Part shown: positions 1 to 8,414 of the stretch, piece after piece
Position numbering within the stretch: the first letter of the stretch is position 1
How the letters are laid out: every line of letters begins with the position of its first letter
Assembly (NCBI RefSeq): GCF_001528665.1
Contig: NZ_BBYJ01000004.1
Location: forward strand, 374,472 to 438,471
Source of the DNA: Microtetraspora malaysiensis
Lineage (GTDB): Bacteria; Actinomycetota; Actinomycetes; Streptosporangiales; Streptosporangiaceae
Direction of reading: 5' to 3'
DNA: 64,000 nt
Position numbers and translations under genes: made by a program
The notes under the pieces: generated by a model
What the model saw: the letters and a program-made list of their open reading frames with translations, nothing else
Databases searched by the model: none
Told to the model about the DNA's origin: nothing

Positions 1-479
1 CGGTCACGCTCAACGAGCGCTATCCGTACATGAACGCCAAGAGCGGCTCCGTCTACACGCTCGTACGGTCGCTGGAGGCGGCCGGATGGGTGGCCCCGAC
101 CGGCGTCGAGCAGATGGGCAACCGCCCTGCGCGTACCGTCTACGCCCTGACCGATCAGGGCTGGAACGTCTTCAAAGAGCGGGTGCGGCGGCAGATCCGC
201 GAGGCCAAGGTGACCACCTCGGCGTTCGTGGACGCCCTGGCCTATCTCGGCGCGCTCGACCGAGCCGAGGCCCCGCATGTACTGCGCGAGCGGCAGGAGT
301 CGCTGGAGGAGCGGATCGGGGAGCTGGAACGGGCGAGCGACCCCGGCTTGCCGGAGATCACCATGATCGAGGTCGATTTCATCCTGCACCAACTGCGCGC
401 CGAAGCGGAATGGATCCGCGCGCTGATCTCGCGCATCGACGACGGCGAGCTGGCCTGGCCGGCGAAGGGACAGGCATGA
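1..479 (+). CDS. PadR family transcriptional regulator (5' end cut by window)
   Basis: The reading frame is open from base 3, so the gene starts outside the window; an internal ATG at 30 is not the start. The visible part begins inside the winged-helix domain: the segment LNERYPYMNAKSGSVYTLVR and the following LEAAGWV match the recognition-helix and wing region of PadR proteins. The C-terminal half (about residues 75-150) is helical and charged, as in the PadR dimerisation domain. Its stop overlaps the start of the next gene (ATGA at 476-479), so the two are co-translated. PadR proteins are usually repressors of adjacent transport or detoxification genes; the ligand cannot be told from sequence. 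Confidence 0.85.
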   Translation, partial: VTLNERYPYMNAKSGSVYTLVRSLEAAGWVAPTGVEQMGNRPARTVYALTDQGWNVFKERVRRQIREAKVTTSAFVDALAYLGALDRAEAPHVLRERQESLEERIGELERASDPGLPEITMIEVDFILHQLRAEAEWIRALISRIDDGELAWPAKGQA

Positions 480-1456
480 GCGGATTGACGTACGGCATCT
501 ACGCGGCCAACCAGGTGGCCGCTACGGCGGGCCCGCCGGACGACCCCGCGGCCATCGACGGCCTGGTCAGCGGACTGAGCGGCGGACGGCCCTTCGTCGT
601 TCGCGAATATATGCACTTCCTGGGAACGCCCGCAGACCCCGAGAAGGCACAGATCCTGGCGCCCGAGCGGCGGATGCGCGAGCTGACCATGCCCGACCAG
701 TGGTACAGCACAGGGAACCGCCGGCTCGACCTGGTCTTGTGCTACCTGCCCACCGAGCGCGACCTCGACGGGTGGCTGGCCTTCATCGAGCAGGCCGTTC
801 ATCGATACGGGGCCATCGCGCGCTTCCTGCAGATCACCCTGGAGCCGAACTTCAAGCTGCCCTGGATCGACGGCAGCTCCCCCGGAGTCCTCGACGCCCT
901 CACCACCGGGACGTGCCACGCCCGCCGCCTGCTCGACGCGGCCGGGCACCGTGACGTCCGGATCGGCTTCTCCGTCGCGGAACCACCCGAGTTCCTGGGC
1001 GGCGACGAGGAGTTCTGGGCGCACCTGGAGGCGCTCGCACCCGCGGACTTCGCGGCCCACGTCGACTACGTGGGCCTGGGGCTCTACCCGGACGCCTTCT
1101 CTCCCGTGCCCGAACCCGCCCTGGCCGGGCTCACCGAGCACGCACTGCGCCATCTGCGCGAGCAGAGCATGCCCCGCGCCCACCTCGGCCCGGACGTGCC
1201 CATTCACGTCGCCGAGAACGGCACCCCCACCGGGCCCGACCGCACGCCCGACGACCAGGCCTCCCGGCTCGGCATCATGATCCGTACGGTGGCCGCCGCC
1301 GCCACGCGCTACAACGTCACTCACTACGAGCTGTTCGGTCTCCGTGACGCCGACTCCGCCCGCGCCGAGCCGACCGCCCAGCTCGGGCTGACCACCAGCG
1401 GCTACCGGCCCAAGCCCGCCTACGACGTGTACCGCAAGCTGGTCGCCGAAAGCTGA
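476..1456 (+). CDS. Putative glycoside hydrolase-like TIM-barrel protein
   Basis: A 326-residue cytoplasmic protein with no signal peptide, translationally coupled to the PadR gene. The pattern looks like a (beta/alpha)8 hydrolase: a strand ending ITLEPN near residues 120-125 (E123 in the position of an acid/base) and a strand ending HVAENG near 244-249 (E247 in the position of a nucleophile), with FGLRD near the C-terminus. These two Glu-bearing strands are the usual layout of clan-A retaining glycosidases. The reasoning is by motif only; the exact family and substrate are unknown. The neighbouring sugar importer fits a carbohydrate role. The coupling to a PadR regulator is unusual for a glycosidase. 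Confidence 0.6.
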   Translation: MSGLTYGIYAANQVAATAGPPDDPAAIDGLVSGLSGGRPFVVREYMHFLGTPADPEKAQILAPERRMRELTMPDQWYSTGNRRLDLVLCYLPTERDLDGWLAFIEQAVHRYGAIARFLQITLEPNFKLPWIDGSSPGVLDALTTGTCHARRLLDAAGHRDVRIGFSVAEPPEFLGGDEEFWAHLEALAPADFAAHVDYVGLGLYPDAFSPVPEPALAGLTEHALRHLREQSMPRAHLGPDVPIHVAENGTPTGPDRTPDDQASRLGIMIRTVAAAATRYNVTHYELFGLRDADSARAEPTAQLGLTTSGYRPKPAYDVYRKLVAES

Positions 1457-1466
1457 GCACGCTCAA

Positions 1467-1497
1467 CCCATGGCCGCGCCAAGCGCGCGGCCATGGG
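1467..1497. terminator. Bidirectional hairpin terminator
   Basis: A perfect 12-bp inverted repeat (CCCATGGCCGCG, 7-nt loop, CGCGGCCATGGG) sits between the convergent hydrolase gene and the malG-like permease gene. It has no long T tract, which is normal for terminators in high-GC actinomycetes. Confidence 0.75.
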
Positions 1498-1544
1498 CCG
1501 TTCATGGTGCCGCGAGCCCTCGAATCCCCCGTCCGAGCCGGGGC

Positions 1545-2435
1545 TCAGCCCTTCAGCGCGCCCGCCATGAGGCCGCGCATGAAGAACCGGCCGAGCAGCA
1601 CATACACGATCATGGTGGGGATCGACGCCAGGATCGCGGCCGCCATCTGCTGGCTGTACGGCACGGTCTGCGCGCCCGCGATGTTGTTGAGCATGACCGT
1701 CGTCGGCCACGAGCTGGGCGCGGTGAGGAAGACGGCGAACAGGAAGTCGTTCCACATCGACGTGAACTGCCAGATGACCACGACGGCGAACGCCGGGCCG
1801 GACACCGGCAGGATGATCGACCAGAACGTCCGGAGCATGCCCGCGCCGTCCACCCTGGACGCCTCGACCAGCTCGTCCGGGATCGTCACATAGTAGTTCC
1901 GGAAGATCAGCGTGCAGATCGGGATGCCGTACACCACGTGGGCGAGCGTCAGCCCGGGGATCCCGCCGTAGAGCTGGACGCCGAGCGCGTCGCCGAGATT
2001 CACCATGAGCTGGACCAGCGGGATCATCACGCCCTGGTACGGGATGAACATGCCGAACAGGAACAGGGTGAACACCAGATCGGCGCCGGGGAACCGCCAC
2101 TTCGACAGCACGTACCCGTTCATCGAGCCGAGGACGGCGGAGATCACCGACCCCGGCACGGCGAGCAGCAGGCTGTTGACGACGCCGGGCTGGAGCTTCT
2201 CCCACGCCACGCTCCACGCCTCGGTCGTCCAGACCTTCGGCAGGTTCCACGCCTGGGAGGGGTCGGCCTCCGAGAGCGGCTTGAAGCTGGTCACCACCAG
2301 CACGTAGACCGGGATCAGGAACACCACGACGAAGACCAGCAGCAGCGCCGGCCGCACCCACCGGGCGAGCGCCGCCCGCCGCCGGGCCCGCGCCACCGGG
2401 TCGGCCCGCCGTACGACCTCCTGTGCGACGCTCAT
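1545..2435 (-). CDS. Carbohydrate ABC transporter permease, MalG type (CUT1)
   Basis: A 296-residue inner-membrane permease with six predicted membrane segments; the first lies at residues 28-50. The cytoplasmic EAA loop that docks on the ATPase is at 191-210 (EASRVDGAGM followed by LRTFWSIILP). The start ATG has a strong ribosome site (GGAGGAG, 3-nt gap). It is the last gene of a three-gene sugar-uptake operon: binding lipoprotein, MalF-like permease, this gene. No ATPase gene is present, so the pair probably uses a shared MsiK-type ATPase encoded elsewhere, as is usual in actinomycetes. Confidence 0.93.
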   Translation of the reverse strand: MSVAQEVVRRADPVARARRRAALARWVRPALLLVFVVVFLIPVYVLVVTSFKPLSEADPSQAWNLPKVWTTEAWSVAWEKLQPGVVNSLLLAVPGSVISAVLGSMNGYVLSKWRFPGADLVFTLFLFGMFIPYQGVMIPLVQLMVNLGDALGVQLYGGIPGLTLAHVVYGIPICTLIFRNYYVTIPDELVEASRVDGAGMLRTFWSIILPVSGPAFAVVVIWQFTSMWNDFLFAVFLTAPSSWPTTVMLNNIAGAQTVPYSQQMAAAILASIPTMIVYVLLGRFFMRGLMAGALKG

Positions 2436-2484
2436 GACTCCTCCCCGCGCGGCGACTCGACGCCGCGTCCGTCGGCTCGCTCGC

Positions 2485-3378
2485 TCATGGCCTGTTTCCC
2501 TTGCGCGCGTTCCACACCAGATACGGAATGACGAAGACGGCGACCGAGAGCACGATGTACGCCGCGATCGTGGCCCCCTTGGCCGGGTCGTGCGAGTCGA
2601 AGACGGCCGTCCACATGAAGACCGCTGGCACGTCGGTGATGATCTGCTTGCCGGACACCGCCACGATCAGGTCGAAGACCTTCAGCGAGATGTGCCCGAG
2701 GATGATCAGGGCCGACAGGGTCACCGGGCGCAGCATCGGCAGCACGATGTACCGGTAGACCTGCCACTCGCCGCAGCCGTCCACCCGGGCGGACTCGCGC
2801 AGCTCGTCCGGCACGCTCCGGAAGCCCGCCAAGAACAACGCCATGACATATCCGGACATCTGCCAGATCGCGGGGATCGCCATCGCGGCCATCCCCCAGT
2901 CCGGATCGCGGAACCACTGCCATTCCAGGAAGCCCAGCCCGAGATGGCTGAACAGGCTGTTCAGCCCGACCGCCTGCTCCCCCATGCCGCTGTTCATCAG
3001 CCACCGCCACACCACGCCGGTGGCGATGAAGGAGACGGCCATGGGGAACAGGTAGACCGCCCGGAACCCGCCCTCCCCGCGGATGCCCTTCTCCATCAGG
3101 AAAGCCAGGAACCAGCCGAGGACGAGTGCCCCGCCGACGAAGACGACCGTGAAGACGATCGCGTGCCGGACCGAGATCCCCCAACGCTCCTGATCCCAGA
3201 TGCCGGCGAAGTTCTCCAGCCCGACGAAGCTCCCCTGGGAGATCTCGTCGTGCTGATCGCTCATCGCGACCTTGAAGTTCCAGCCGAGCAGGCCGTACAC
3301 GAAGACCGCGATGGCGACGATCGACGGCGACACCAGGAGCAGACCGGGCAGCCACCTGCGCACCCGTCTCAATTGCAC
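2485..3378 (-). CDS. Carbohydrate ABC transporter permease, MalF type (CUT1)
   Basis: A 297-residue membrane protein starting at GTG (3376-3378); a TTG six bases further in, with GAGAGG five bases ahead of it, is an alternative. The first transmembrane helix is at about residues 12-34, and the EAA loop (ESARVDGCGEW, then YRYIVLP) lies near residues 200-220. It lacks the long periplasmic insertion of E. coli MalF, as usual for Gram-positive CUT1 systems. It partners the MalG-like protein 50 bp downstream and the binding lipoprotein upstream to import an oligosaccharide. Confidence 0.93.
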   Translation of the reverse strand: MQLRRVRRWLPGLLLVSPSIVAIAVFVYGLLGWNFKVAMSDQHDEISQGSFVGLENFAGIWDQERWGISVRHAIVFTVVFVGGALVLGWFLAFLMEKGIRGEGGFRAVYLFPMAVSFIATGVVWRWLMNSGMGEQAVGLNSLFSHLGLGFLEWQWFRDPDWGMAAMAIPAIWQMSGYVMALFLAGFRSVPDELRESARVDGCGEWQVYRYIVLPMLRPVTLSALIILGHISLKVFDLIVAVSGKQIITDVPAVFMWTAVFDSHDPAKGATIAAYIVLSVAVFVIPYLVWNARKGNRP

Positions 3379-3501
3379 CTCTCAACGTCGAGGACGCGCC
3401 CGCCCGTGGGCCGCGGCGCGTCCGATGTGCTCCGCGAGCGACGAGACCGCGGCGCCCGCCGGACCGGAGCCGGAACCGGCGCGCGCCGTACGGACGTCAG
3501 G

Positions 3502-4785
3502 TCACTGCCCGCTGTTCTTGGCGGCGTCGGCCAGCGCCTGCTGGAACTTGGCGATGTCGTGGTCCTGCTGGAAGAGGCCGACGGCGTCGTTGATCGCGGC
3601 ACGCCAGGCGTCGTTCGCGACGACACCGTGCTGGATGGAGCCCGCCAGCTTGTCGCTCGCCCACTGCTCCAGATCCCAGGCGAGATAGTCCTGGTAGAGC
3701 GACTTGTCGGCGTCCTTGCGGGCCGGGATCGAACCCTTCTTGGGGTTGAAGGCGTCCTGGCCCTCCTTGCTGGCGGCGACCTTCAGCCACGCCACCGCGC
3801 CGTCCCGGTTGGGAGCGCCCTTGGGCAGGGTGAAACTGTCCGACAGCCACATGAAGGTGCCGTCCGTGCCGGGAGAGGCGGCCCAGTCGAAATCGGTCTT
3901 GGACGTCTTGCCGAGGCCGCCGGGGGCCGGGTTGTGGAAGTAGCCGTAGGCCCAGTCACCCATGATGTTGAACGCGGCCGCGCCGTCGGCGACCTGCTTG
4001 GCCGCCGGCTGCCAGTCCTCCTGCGGCGTCCCGGCGTACGACAGGATCGTCTTGAAGTTCTCCAGCGCCTTCGTCACGTTCGCGCCGGACCAGTCGGCGT
4101 TCGCCGTCCACAACTGGTTGTACGCGTCGGTGCCGAGCGAGCCGAGCAGGACGCTCTCCAGCAGGTGGACGGCGGTCCACTGGGAGCCGATGGAGAGCGG
4201 GATCTTGCCGGTCTTCTTCACCTTGTCCAGATCGGCGATGAACTCGTCGATCGTCGTGGGCGCCGCGGAGATCCCGGCCTCCTTGAGGACCGACGGGTTG
4301 AACCAGAGGACGTTGGACCGGTGGATGTTCACCGGCACCGAGTAGACCTGGCCCTGGACCGAGATCTGGTCGATCAGCTCCTGCGGCAGCGCGTCCTTCA
4401 GCTTGAGCTCGTCATAGAGGAAGTTCAGCGGCTCCAGCTTGCCCGCCTTGATGTATCCCTGCAGCTCGGCGCCCGCGTGGCCCTGGAAGGTGTCCGGGGG
4501 CTGGTTGGCCTGGAGCTTGCTGGCCAGCAGCGCGCGGGCCTGGTCACCGGAACCGCCCGCGACGGCGGCGTCATAGAACGTGAAGTCGGAGTTGTTCTTC
4601 TCGAAGATCTCTCGCATGGCCTTCAGACCATCGGCCTCGCCGGGGCCGGTCCACCAGGAGAAGACCTCGACCTTCTTCTGCCCGGACTTCCCGTCACCGG
4701 CCGCCTTGTCGCCGCTTCCACAGGCTGTAAGGGTGAGCAGACCCGCCATCGAGACCGCCACGGCCGCCAACCACCGTCGCCTCAT
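3502..4785 (-). CDS. Extracellular sugar-binding lipoprotein of CUT1 ABC importer
   Basis: A 427-residue solute-binding protein (family 1). The chosen ATG at 4783-4785 gives a classical lipoprotein signal: MRRR, a hydrophobic core, then the lipobox LTAC with C22 as the lipid-anchored residue; an AAGGGAT ribosome site lies just upstream. The upstream in-frame start at 4854 would put 23 non-signal residues ahead of it and would lie inside the operator. The mature protein has the mixed alpha/beta pattern of maltose- or glucoside-binding proteins (FSWWTG near the first strand, aromatic-rich cleft). The substrate is probably a beta-glucoside or alpha-oligosaccharide, but this is inference. Confidence 0.93.
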   Translation of the reverse strand: MRRRWLAAVAVSMAGLLTLTACGSGDKAAGDGKSGQKKVEVFSWWTGPGEADGLKAMREIFEKNNSDFTFYDAAVAGGSGDQARALLASKLQANQPPDTFQGHAGAELQGYIKAGKLEPLNFLYDELKLKDALPQELIDQISVQGQVYSVPVNIHRSNVLWFNPSVLKEAGISAAPTTIDEFIADLDKVKKTGKIPLSIGSQWTAVHLLESVLLGSLGTDAYNQLWTANADWSGANVTKALENFKTILSYAGTPQEDWQPAAKQVADGAAAFNIMGDWAYGYFHNPAPGGLGKTSKTDFDWAASPGTDGTFMWLSDSFTLPKGAPNRDGAVAWLKVAASKEGQDAFNPKKGSIPARKDADKSLYQDYLAWDLEQWASDKLAGSIQHGVVANDAWRAAINDAVGLFQQDHDIAKFQQALADAAKNSGQ

Positions 4786-4835
4786 CGCACATCCCTTCGG
4801 GGTGTGTGGTCGTCGAAAATCCTTACCCCCGAGCA

Positions 4836-4851
4836 CTGACAACGTTGTCAG
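4836..4851. promoter_or_regulatory. Perfect 16-bp LacI-family operator
   Basis: CTGACAAC followed by its exact reverse complement GTTGTCAG, with the central CG typical of LacI/GalR operators. It lies about 51 bp upstream of the binding-lipoprotein start codon, where it would block transcription of the sugar-uptake operon. No LacI-family gene is in the window, so the regulator is elsewhere. Confidence 0.7.
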
Positions 4852-4994
4852 CAAGAACCTTTATCAACCCACCTCGCACCGTCGGGCGTCAAGGGATCTT
4901 CGGCTACGCGCGGATAACGTCTCCGCATACAGCGCGCCGGAGGGAATCGCCTGTCTCCGGGGCCGTGTTCCTGGCCACCCGCCGCCGATGGGAA

Positions 4995-7157
4995 ATGTCA
5001 GTGACGTTCGTCACACTGACTGCCATGACTGTGACGTCGCGGGGGGCGGGCGCAGGGGCGAGCCCGGAGACAGGCCCCACATCAGGATCAGGGTCCTCCT
5101 CGGAGCCCGGCGAGCAAGCGGCCGGAGCGCCGCCGCGCGCCCGTTCCGAGGAGGCAGCGCACGAAGGGAGAACGGCCGACACGCCGCACAGCACCGAAAC
5201 CACCGAAACAGCGGACACGACACCCGATGGGAATCCGCCTGCGGCGACCGGGCCGGGCGGGCGGCCGGAGCCGGATCCGGAGCCGGACGACCTTCCGGAC
5301 TTCTCCGACCTCAGCGCCAATCTCTGGCACGCGCACGACGACACGATGCGCGACATCGGCTTCTTCACCATCGCGCGCAGGCTGCCCGCGTTGATCGTCC
5401 AGGCCGTACGCATGGCCTGGGAGGCGAGCCGCCGGGACACGGCCGCCACCATCGGCCTCAGCCTGCTCGCCGGCGTCTTCACCGCGTTCGGGCTGCTGGC
5501 CACCACCGGCGTGCTGCAGGCGCTCCTGGCGGCCGGGCCGACGCCCGAGCGGGTGCGCGCGGCGCTGCCCGCGCTGCTCGCGGTCGGCGCGGCGGCGACG
5601 GTGCGCACCGGCCTCCAGGCGGGGGCCAACTGGGCGCAGAGCCGGCTCGAACCCCAGGTCAGCCGCATCGCCGAGAAACGGCTCTACGGCGTGACCAGCG
5701 ACGTCCCGCTGGTCCGCTTCGACGACTCCGACTTCCACGACAGCCTGCAGCGGGCCCGCGTCCGCGGCGTCGACTCCTCCGACGCGGTCGTCGACTCGGC
5801 GATCGACGTGCTCACCGCCACGATCGGCCTCGGTGCCGCGGTCGGCGTCCTCGGCGTCCTCCACCCGGCGCTGCTGCCGCTGCTCGTCATCGCCGTCCTG
5901 CCCGACGCGTGGTCGACGGTCCGTTCCGCCCGGATGCGCTACACCACCATGCTGTCGCTCGTCCCCACCTACCGCCGCAAGTGGATCGTCAGCGAGTTGC
6001 TCGCCGTGCGGCCCACCGCGGCGGAGGTCCGCTCCTTCACCATGCGGGGCTTCCTGCTCCGGGTCTACGACCAGGTGGCCCGCGCCGAGCAGGCGGTCCT
6101 GGTCGCGCTGGCCCGGCGGCAGACGTTCGCCCGCCTCTTCGGCGAGGCGCTGGGCGGCCTCGGCACCGCCCTGATCTACGTCGCGCTCGGGCTGCTCCTC
6201 GCGTTCGGCGCGGTGCCGCTCGCCGTGGCCGGCACCGCCGTACTGGCGATCCGCTCGGGGCAGAACTCGCTCTCGAACCTGCTGTACGCGGTGAACCGGC
6301 TCTACGAGAACGGGCTCTACTTCACCGACTTCGTCGACTTCTGCGCGGCGGCCGAGACGGAGCGGACGCGGGAGCGGCAGGAGGCGCCGCCGGAGACGTT
6401 CGAGCGGATCGCCGCCGAAGACGTCACATTCCACTATCCCGGGGCGGAGAAGCCGGCCCTGCGCGGCGTGTCGGTCCGGATCGACCGCGGCGAGGTCGTC
6501 GCCCTCGTCGGCGAGAACGGCTCCGGCAAGACCACCCTGTCCCGGATCCTGGCCGGCCTGTACCTCCCGGACGGGGGCCGGGTCCTGTGGGACGACACCG
6601 ACCTGAGCCGGGTGGACCCGCACCTGCTGCGCGGACAGATCGCGGTGATCGCCCAGGACCACAGCCACTGGCCGCTCAACGCGCGGCACAACATCACGAT
6701 GGGCACCGAGAAGGGCGAGGAGGCGTTACGCCGGGCGGCAGAGGTGGCCGGGGCCGACGAGGTCATCGCCGAGCTGCCGCACGGCTACCACACGCTGCTC
6801 GACAAGCGGTTCAAGGACGGCCAGGAGCTGTCGGGCGGCCAGTGGCAGCGGATCGCCGTCGCGCGTGGCTTCTACCGGGACGCGCCGCTGCTGATCTGCG
6901 ACGAGCCCACGGCCGCGCTCGACGCGCGGGCCGAGCACGCGCTCTTCGACCGGATCAGGCGGCACGCCGACGGGCGCACGGTGCTCCTCATCACGCACCG
7001 GCTGGCGAGCGTCCGCTACGCCGACCGGATCTACGTGCTCGATCACGGGCAGGTCGCCGAGCACGGCACGCACGACGAGCTCATGGCGCTCTCCGGCATC
7101 TACGCCGAGCTGTACAACCTCCAAGCCGAGGCGTACCGCGTGACCACCACCACCTGA
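4995..7157 (+). CDS. ABC exporter, fused membrane and ATPase domains
   Basis: A half-size ABC exporter of about 720 residues. The N-terminal ~110 residues are Gly/Ser/Glu/Pro-rich and look disordered; a six-helix membrane domain follows, then an ATPase with Walker A GENGSGKTT, signature LSGGQWQR, Walker B LLICDEPTAALD and switch His in LITHRL. The start is uncertain: ATG 4995, GTG 5001 (GGGAA six bases ahead, the best ribosome-site geometry) or ATG 5025. An inverted repeat (GTGACG-TT-CGTCAC, 5001-5014) sits at the start and may be an operator. The gene is divergent from the sugar importer and has no partner nearby, so it probably acts as a homodimer or pairs with a distant half-transporter. 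Substrate unknown. Confidence 0.88.
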   Translation: MSVTFVTLTAMTVTSRGAGAGASPETGPTSGSGSSSEPGEQAAGAPPRARSEEAAHEGRTADTPHSTETTETADTTPDGNPPAATGPGGRPEPDPEPDDLPDFSDLSANLWHAHDDTMRDIGFFTIARRLPALIVQAVRMAWEASRRDTAATIGLSLLAGVFTAFGLLATTGVLQALLAAGPTPERVRAALPALLAVGAAATVRTGLQAGANWAQSRLEPQVSRIAEKRLYGVTSDVPLVRFDDSDFHDSLQRARVRGVDSSDAVVDSAIDVLTATIGLGAAVGVLGVLHPALLPLLVIAVLPDAWSTVRSARMRYTTMLSLVPTYRRKWIVSELLAVRPTAAEVRSFTMRGFLLRVYDQVARAEQAVLVALARRQTFARLFGEALGGLGTALIYVALGLLLAFGAVPLAVAGTAVLAIRSGQNSLSNLLYAVNRLYENGLYFTDFVDFCAAAETERTRERQEAPPETFERIAAEDVTFHYPGAEKPALRGVSVRIDRGEVVALVGENGSGKTTLSRILAGLYLPDGGRVLWDDTDLSRVDPHLLRGQIAVIAQDHSHWPLNARHNITMGTEKGEEALRRAAEVAGADEVIAELPHGYHTLLDKRFKDGQELSGGQWQRIAVARGFYRDAPLLICDEPTAALDARAEHALFDRIRRHADGRTVLLITHRLASVRYADRIYVLDHGQVAEHGTHDELMALSGIYAELYNLQAEAYRVTTTT

Positions 7158-7176
7158 GCACATCGCCCGAGGCAAG

Positions 7177-7214
7177 GCCCGGCCCGGGACGGCGGACGCC
7201 GCCGCGGGCCGGGC
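7177..7214. terminator. GC-rich hairpin terminator
   Basis: A 10-bp inverted repeat (GCCCGGCCCG / CGGGCCGGGC), with a further GGCGG/CCGCC pairing inside the loop, lies 20 bp after the ABC exporter stop and before the convergent MerR gene. Confidence 0.6.
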
Positions 7215-7261
7215 GCCCTGTCACCAAGCCACGGATCGAACCCGTGAGCGCCCTCCCCCGG

Positions 7262-7666
7262 TCAGGAGGCGGGCTCGTCCTGGCGCTCGCAGAGCCCGTC
7301 GGGGATGGCCAGCACGTCCCTGTAGAACTGGATCTTGTGCTGGATCGCCCCCTGCTGCCGTCGCAGGTCGGCGATCTTGTCCTCGACGGCCTGGTCGTGC
7401 GCCGCGAGCAGAGCGATCCGGTCGCTGATCGTGTGCTCGCCCGCACGGGTGAGCTCGGCGAAGCGCAGCATCTCGGCGATCGGCATGCCGGTGTCCCGCA
7501 GGCAGCGGATCATGCCGAGCCAGCCGATGTCTCCGTCGCTGAAGCGGCGCTGCCCCACGGCGTTGCGCTCGATCGGCTCCAGCAGCCCGATGCGCTCGTA
7601 ATAGCGGAGCGTGTCCAGGCTGAACCCGGTCTCCTCGGCGGCCTGTCCCGGTGTGTAGGCGGTCAC
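7262..7666 (-). CDS. MerR family transcriptional regulator
   Basis: A 134-residue MerR protein. The chosen GTG (7664-7666) gives the family-typical N-terminus VTAYTPGQAA with helix-turn-helix 1-20 and wing TLRYYERIGLL at about 19-29; a long dimerisation helix follows (about 75-115). No conserved Cys pair is present, so a metal sensor is unlikely; the length and tail resemble the regulators of carbonyl or aldehyde stress genes. The GTG lies exactly 7 nt after a -10 element, so the mRNA is probably leaderless; the GGAGG that overlaps this gap is too close (1 nt) to act as a normal ribosome site. It probably regulates itself and the aldo/keto reductase at 9394. Confidence 0.9.
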   Translation of the reverse strand: MTAYTPGQAAEETGFSLDTLRYYERIGLLEPIERNAVGQRRFSDGDIGWLGMIRCLRDTGMPIAEMLRFAELTRAGEHTISDRIALLAAHDQAVEDKIADLRRQQGAIQHKIQFYRDVLAIPDGLCERQDEPAS

Positions 7667-7673
7667 GCCTCCG

Positions 7674-7704
7674 ATCGTGGCACGTGGAGCGTGCTCCAGG
7701 TCAA
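7674..7704 (-). promoter_or_regulatory. MerR-type autoregulated promoter with operator
   Basis: On the minus strand: -35 TTGACC (7699-7704), a 19-bp spacer holding the inverted repeat TGGAG-N4-CTCCA (7685-7698), and -10 CACGAT (7674-7679). The over-long 19-bp spacer with the dyad between -35 and -10 is the signature of MerR activation by DNA untwisting. The same design is found at 9356-9386. Confidence 0.7.
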
Positions 7705-7763
7705 GCCGACCGGGCCGAGGCGCGGCACATGGTGCCCGGGGCACCACGAGGCGTCGTGGCGGG

Positions 7764-8231
7764 TTACCCCGCCTCGGCGGTCAGCCGTCGAGCCTGGTCA
7801 CGGCCCACTTCGGCGGTCCGGTGGAGATAGTCGGCGATGATCCCCAGTTCCTCGGCCGTGTAGCGCTCGAGCGCCGCGCCGAATGCCTTGCCCGGGACCT
7901 CCCAAGCTTCCGCGGTGCGCGTGGCCGCGTCGGGAGCCAGGGCGACGAGCGCCCGTCTGCGGTCGTGCGGGTCGGGCTGCCGCTGTACGAAGCCCGCCTT
8001 CTCCAGGCGGTCGACCAGCCGTGAGGCCGATCCCGACGACAGGCCGGTGAGCCGGGCGATCTCCCCGGTCGTCACCGGACCGGGCTCCAGGTCGAGCAGC
8101 GCGATGCACTGCACGTCGGTGGGGTGCAGCCCGATCCGGTCGGCCATCGCCTGGTTGAACAGGCTGTAGGCGGCGTAATGCCGCTGGCTCTCCTCCGCGA
8201 CGCGCGCGAGCAACTCCGCCCGGTTTGACAC
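7764..8231 (-). CDS. MarR family transcriptional regulator
   Basis: A 155-residue MarR-type protein. GTG at 8229-8231 was chosen because GGAGG stands six bases upstream and the protein then begins right at the first dimerisation helix. The winged helix spans about residues 53-95, with TTGEIARLTGL, then SGSASRLVDRLEKAGFV and the wing DPHDRRR. It is divergent from the NmrA-like oxidoreductase gene and probably represses it from the shared 180-bp intergenic region. The ligand is unknown. Confidence 0.92.
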   Translation of the reverse strand: MSNRAELLARVAEESQRHYAAYSLFNQAMADRIGLHPTDVQCIALLDLEPGPVTTGEIARLTGLSSGSASRLVDRLEKAGFVQRQPDPHDRRRALVALAPDAATRTAEAWEVPGKAFGAALERYTAEELGIIADYLHRTAEVGRDQARRLTAEAG

Positions 8232-8281
8232 CTGGCACCTCCATGCTTCAAATTTGCCTTCGTCGCGCAGATATTTCTTCA

Positions 8282-8300
8282 CGCACATTGTGTGCGACAA
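8282..8300. promoter_or_regulatory. Candidate MarR operator
   Basis: Two overlapping dyads: CGCACA-TTG-TGTGCG (8282-8296) and TTGT-N5-ACAA (8288-8300). The second has the spacing of many MarR-family sites. The block lies between the divergent MarR and NmrA-like genes. Confidence 0.45.
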
Positions 8301-8414
8301 AGCATCTGCGTCACGTTCACATTCTATTCGGCTTCGCAAACGGGGATACGTGTGTCCTCGCCCCCGTGGCCGCGCAGGGCCCCGGCGGGCCACCACTGAA
8401 AAGGAGTCACCGAA

